In this document: positions 6,365-8,178 of the stretch, one piece after another
How the letters are laid out: every line of letters begins with the position of its first letter
Position numbering within the stretch: the first letter of the stretch is position 1
From: Thermoplasmata archaeon
GTDB taxonomy: Archaea; Thermoplasmatota; DTKX01; GCA-020343715
Reading direction: 5' to 3'
Length of the DNA: 8,178 nt
Assembly: GCA_020343715.1 (NCBI GenBank)
Contig: CP070808.1
Coordinates: forward strand, 102,495 to 110,672
Notes under the pieces: model-generated
What the model was told of the DNA's origin: nothing
Database searches by the model: none
Seen by the model: the letters and a program-made list of their open reading frames with translations, nothing else
Translations under genes and position numbers: made by a program

Positions 6365-7350
6365 TCGTCCTCGGCGTCCCTGTCCCTTCCGACCACGTAG
6401 TCCTCGTCCTCCGCCTCCGCCTCGCCGCCGCTGCGGGCGAAGAATACGATGAGGGCGATGAGTATCACGATGGCGATGATGATCCCGATGAGGATGTTGG
6501 AGCTGAGGCCCTCGTCCTCGCCGCCCGTGCCTCCGTTGCCACCGTTCCCTCCGTTGCCGCCGTTGCCACCCTCGCCCTCCTCGATGATGATGGTCACCTG
6601 CCACGGGACGAACTTGGAGTTGTCGCCCTCGGACCTGATGGTGAAGAGGGCCTCGATCGTACCTATCTCGGCGTCGTCAGCCGCCGTCACGTCGATGGAC
6701 TCGGTCACGAATCGTTCGCGGCCCACCTCGTGGACGCTGTCGGCATGGGTGACGGTGATGCCCTTGATGGATAGGCTAGCCTCGTTGTTCAAGGTAATGG
6801 TGAAGTTGTCCGGGCCGTTGCCCACGTTGGTGATGCGCAGTCGGGTGTTCAGCTCGTCCCCCTGGTCCACCGTCATGGTGGCGTTCGAGTTGACCCGGAC
6901 GCCGTAGAACTGCTTGACGGTTATGTTGGTGGAGGCCTCGTCGGTGTACTCGATGCCCGCGATGGTCGTGGTGGTGTTGGCGAAGACCCGGAGCAGAATC
7001 TCCCTCTCGGCAGAGGCCTTGGGGGGAACCCGGATGTTCAGGTTGATGGTCTCCGTGTGGGTCAAGGTCCCGCCTGATGGTACGGTGAACTGGGTGGGCT
7101 CCACGTCGACGACCCAAGTCTCTGCTGTGGCGTTCACGTCCACGGTGGCACCCAGGGGGAAGTTCTCCACCGTGACCTCCGCCGTGGTCTGGACGTGCTT
7201 GTACTCCACCGGGTCGGTCTCCACGGGGTTAATGTCCTCCACGGTCACCGATATCGCCGGCAGGCCAGGCGGTGCGACCCCGCTCATCGCCGCCAGGGGC
7301 AGCAGGGTCATCAGAAGGACCATCGTGATGGTCAGGGCCTTGGTTCTCAT
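6361..7350 (-). CDS. Secreted, membrane-anchored beta-sandwich surface protein
   Basis: From the ATG at 7350 this is 329 residues. A typical signal peptide (charged MRTK, hydrophobic core about 5-21) is followed by about 230 residues of beta-rich sequence resembling tandem Ig-like/CARDB- or NEW3-type domains (for example TAEVTVENFPLGATVDV and LRITNVGNGPDNFTI). Five N-glycosylation sequons fall in it (Asn73, 125, 142, 156, 182). A Gly-Asn linker (259-277), one transmembrane helix (about 284-305) and an acidic tail ending DRDAEDD complete a type I topology: domain outside, tail in the cytoplasm. Role is probably cell-surface structure or adhesion; no catalytic motif is seen. The frame extends to ATGs at 7404 and 7407, but those bury the signal peptide; GGGATGTGA just before 7350 supports the shorter form. 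It lies 75 bases downstream of the small membrane-protein gene and may be co-transcribed. Confidence 0.78.
   Translation of the reverse strand: MRTKALTITMVLLMTLLPLAAMSGVAPPGLPAISVTVEDINPVETDPVEYKHVQTTAEVTVENFPLGATVDVNATAETWVVDVEPTQFTVPSGGTLTHTETINLNIRVPPKASAEREILLRVFANTTTTIAGIEYTDEASTNITVKQFYGVRVNSNATMTVDQGDELNTRLRITNVGNGPDNFTITLNNEASLSIKGITVTHADSVHEVGRERFVTESIDVTAADDAEIGTIEALFTIRSEGDNSKFVPWQVTIIIEEGEGGNGGNGGNGGNGGTGGEDEGLSSNILIGIIIAIVILIALIVFFARSGGEAEAEDEDYVVGRDRDAEDD
6520..6576 (-). repeat. 9-base tandem repeat encoding a (Gly-Gly-Asn)n linker
   Basis: Imperfect 9-base units encode repeated GGN triplets and one GGT between the extracellular domain and the transmembrane helix of the surface protein. 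The third positions vary, which suggests selection on the protein rather than very recent slippage. Copy number could vary between strains and change the stalk length. Confidence 0.8.
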
Positions 7351-7425
7351 CGTCACATCCCTTCTCGGTAAGGAACGGTGCATGAATGAGTTAACCTTTT
7401 CCATCATGTCTGGTGAGGGCCGTCC

Positions 7426-7707
7426 TCAGTCTATCTCGCCCTCGAAGTCGTCGGGGTCCCGCTCCTCTTTCCACTCCTCGGCGTTGTAGCCTCGCCAGTC
7501 CAGCAGATCTCCCTCGTACGACTCCACCTCCTTCCGGGATCTCTTCAGGGCGAACCAGAGGGCCAGGGGCACGGCGATGACCACGACCAGGATGGTCGCC
7601 AGCAGGGTCCAGAAGGATAGGCTGGCCGATATCGCCGGTATGAGCATCATCATGACGATCATTACCATCATGAGGAATGCCAGCACCCGCTTGGTGGAGT
7701 CCTCCAT
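7426..7707 (-). CDS. Small two-helix membrane protein, Met-rich, unknown function
   Basis: A 93-residue protein I do not recognise. A short charged N-terminus (MEDSTKR) leads into a methionine-rich hydrophobic segment (9-24, with Met13, 14, 16, 19, 20 and 21), a short loop, a second hydrophobic segment (31-54), a basic stop-transfer KRSRK (55-59) and an acidic soluble tail of about 34 residues (EEWKEERDPDDFEGEID at the end). By positive-inside logic both termini would be cytoplasmic. The same frame continues upstream for 44 codons to 7839, but that extension runs through promoter sequence and looks non-coding. ATG 7707 has no strong Shine-Dalgarno, and a TATA box lies at the distance expected for a leaderless message. 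It could be a stress-linked envelope protein given the divergent grpE, or part of a unit with the surface protein downstream. Confidence 0.65.
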   Translation of the reverse strand: MEDSTKRVLAFLMMVMIVMMMLIPAISASLSFWTLLATILVVVIAVPLALWFALKRSRKEVESYEGDLLDWRGYNAEEWKEERDPDDFEGEID

Positions 7708-7730
7708 CGGCCCACGTATCGGGCGGGCCG

Positions 7731-7738
7731 GGATATAC
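7731..7738 (-). promoter_or_regulatory. TATA box for the small membrane-protein gene (leaderless geometry)
   Basis: Minus-strand GGTATATCC stands out in GC-rich DNA (CCCGCCCGATACG follows). Its centre is about 26-28 bases upstream of ATG 7707, so transcription would begin at or next to the start codon, as in leaderless archaeal mRNAs. This also argues against the longer reading frame. Confidence 0.55.
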
Positions 7739-7780
7739 CGTTTTCCCCCCTGGTCCCCATCGGTGCTGGGTTCACCATCA

Positions 7781-7790
7781 ATTATAAATA
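7781..7790 (+). promoter_or_regulatory. Strong TATA box of the grpE promoter
   Basis: ATTATAAATA is the best archaeal TATA match in the window. A start site about 25 bases downstream falls near 7811, giving a leader of about 50 bases that contains the grpE ribosome-binding site. Confidence 0.7.
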
Positions 7791-7794
7791 GGAG

Positions 7795-7832
7795 TACAAC
7801 TATTGCTGTAGTTGTAAAGGTATACAACCTTT
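7795..7832. promoter_or_regulatory. Candidate operator: alternating TACAAC/GTTGTA half-sites over the grpE start region
   Basis: A perfect 8-base inverted repeat, TACAACTA (7795-7802) and TAGTTGTA (7809-7816), is separated by six bases. A third half-site, TACAAC (7823-7828), forms a second palindrome with GTTGTA (7811-7816), and AAAGGT/ACCTTT (7816-7821/7827-7832) is a further 6-base inverted repeat with a 5-base loop. The set lies between the TATA box and the ribosome-binding site, over the predicted transcription start, which is the usual place for an archaeal repressor site. It matches neither bacterial CIRCE nor, as I recall it, the Archaeoglobus HSR1 site. Stem formation in the mRNA leader is an alternative. 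Confidence 0.55.
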
Positions 7833-7847
7833 GGTTCACTAGTGCGC

Positions 7848-7854
7848 GAGGAGG
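7848..7854 (+). promoter_or_regulatory. Ribosome-binding site of grpE
   Basis: GAGGAGG lies eight bases before ATG 7863 and selects that start over an in-frame GTG at 7842, which would place the site inside the coding region, and over the ATG at 7855, which is in another frame. Confidence 0.7.
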
Positions 7855-7862
7855 ATGAGGAC

Positions 7863-8178
7863 ATGCCGAAAGAGGAGGAGCCAGTGGAGCTCGGGGACGG
7901 AGAGGTCGTCAGCGAGCCCACGCCCGAGGAGCAGCTCCTGGCCGAGAAGGACAGGTACCTGCGCCTCGCCGCCGAGTTCGACAACTACCGCAAGCGTGCC
8001 GAGCGCGACATGGCGGAGTACCGCAAGCGCGCCACCGAGTCCGTGCTGCTGTCCGTCCTGGACGTGGTGGACAATCTGGACCGGGCGCTGGAGACCTCGG
8101 ACACGTGCTCGATGGAGGACCTGGTGACCGGCCTCCAGAAGATCAGGAACCAGATGGGGAACCTCCTCCAGCGTGAGG
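7863..8178 (+). CDS. grpE: GrpE, nucleotide exchange factor of DnaK (3' end cut by window edge)
   Basis: The first 105 residues are present and the frame runs off the right edge. GrpE opens the nucleotide-binding domain of DnaK (Hsp70) to release ADP in the cytosol. After an acidic disordered start (1-23) comes the long dimerising helix with the family motif RYLRLAAEFDNYRKRAERD (31-49), then SVLDVVDNLDRAL (64-76) and GLQKIRNQM (90-98), as in bacterial GrpE. The C-terminal beta domain that contacts DnaK lies beyond the edge. Archaeal grpE-dnaK-dnaJ sets are thought to have come from bacteria, yet this copy has an archaeal TATA promoter and base composition like its neighbours, so any transfer is old. 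dnaK is expected just downstream. Confidence 0.95.
   Translation, partial: MPKEEEPVELGDGEVVSEPTPEEQLLAEKDRYLRLAAEFDNYRKRAERDMAEYRKRATESVLLSVLDVVDNLDRALETSDTCSMEDLVTGLQKIRNQMGNLLQRE

Noticed and set aside
5108..6604. A 498-codon minus-strand open frame opposite the DUF63 gene
   Set aside because: The translation is rich in His, Gly and Arg, typical of an antisense GC-rich shadow, and runs across two real genes.
7795..7832. CIRCE/HrcA element upstream of grpE
   Set aside because: The CIRCE consensus (TTAGCACTC-N9-GAGTGCTAA) is not present; the palindromes here have different sequence and spacing.
7708..7839. N-terminal extension of the small membrane protein to 137 residues
   Set aside because: It would translate the TATA boxes and palindromes of the divergent promoter region; ATG 7707 with a correctly spaced TATA box is the better start.
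7855..8127. A 90-codon plus-strand frame starting at 7855
   Set aside because: It is out of frame with the clear GrpE sequence and is Ser/Arg/Thr-rich, as expected for a shifted reading of that gene.
1..8178. Mobile element, phage, CRISPR or defence island
   Set aside because: No transposase, integrase, terminal inverted repeat, CRISPR-type repeat array or Cas-like protein was seen, and composition is uniform. HerA-like ATPases occur in defence systems, but no nuclease or sensor partner is adjacent here.

Overview
The window is GC-rich, densely packed archaeal chromosome. Archaeal origin is supported by sn-glycerol-1-phosphate dehydrogenase (the enzyme that sets the stereochemistry of archaeal lipids), a HerA-type ATPase, two families I recognise as archaeal (DUF357, DUF63), TATA-type promoters and Shine-Dalgarno sites matching an archaeal 16S tail. 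High GC plus a grpE gene and a GvpD/KaiC-like protein would fit a Thermoplasmatota lineage such as Methanomassiliicoccales, but that placement is a guess.

Layout. Positions 1-1242 (+) hold the 3' part of a KaiC/GvpD-like tandem RecA-fold protein, cut by the window edge. Convergent to it, sharing the stop tetranucleotide CTAG, is a TPR protein (1239-1907, -). A divergent promoter region (1908-2070) separates that from a two-gene operon (+): a HerA-family ATPase (2071-3633) and a DUF357 protein (3645-3986). Next comes egsA (4010-5077, -), divergent from a polytopic DUF63 membrane protein (5156-6364, +). The DUF63 gene again ends in a shared CTAG with a convergent gene, a secreted and membrane-anchored beta-sandwich surface protein (6361-7350, -). 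Upstream of that on the same strand is a small Met-rich two-helix membrane protein (7426-7707, -). A 155-base divergent promoter region leads into grpE (7863 to the right edge, +).

How the genes relate. Most transcription units look independent: genome maintenance (HerA), lipid backbone synthesis (EgsA), membrane or envelope functions (DUF63, the surface protein, the small membrane protein) and protein folding (GrpE, the exchange factor for DnaK, which probably lies just past the edge). There is no phage, transposon, CRISPR or defence signature, and no tRNA or rRNA was seen. The window looks like core genome rather than an accessory island, and I do not see a clear new system. The best leads are an ordered set of TACAAC/GTTGTA half-sites over the grpE start region, a HerA-type ATPase paired with DUF357 rather than a visible NurA, a second RecA domain with no P-loop, and two convergent gene pairs with interlocking stop codons. 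No gene-free stretch exceeds 300 bases.
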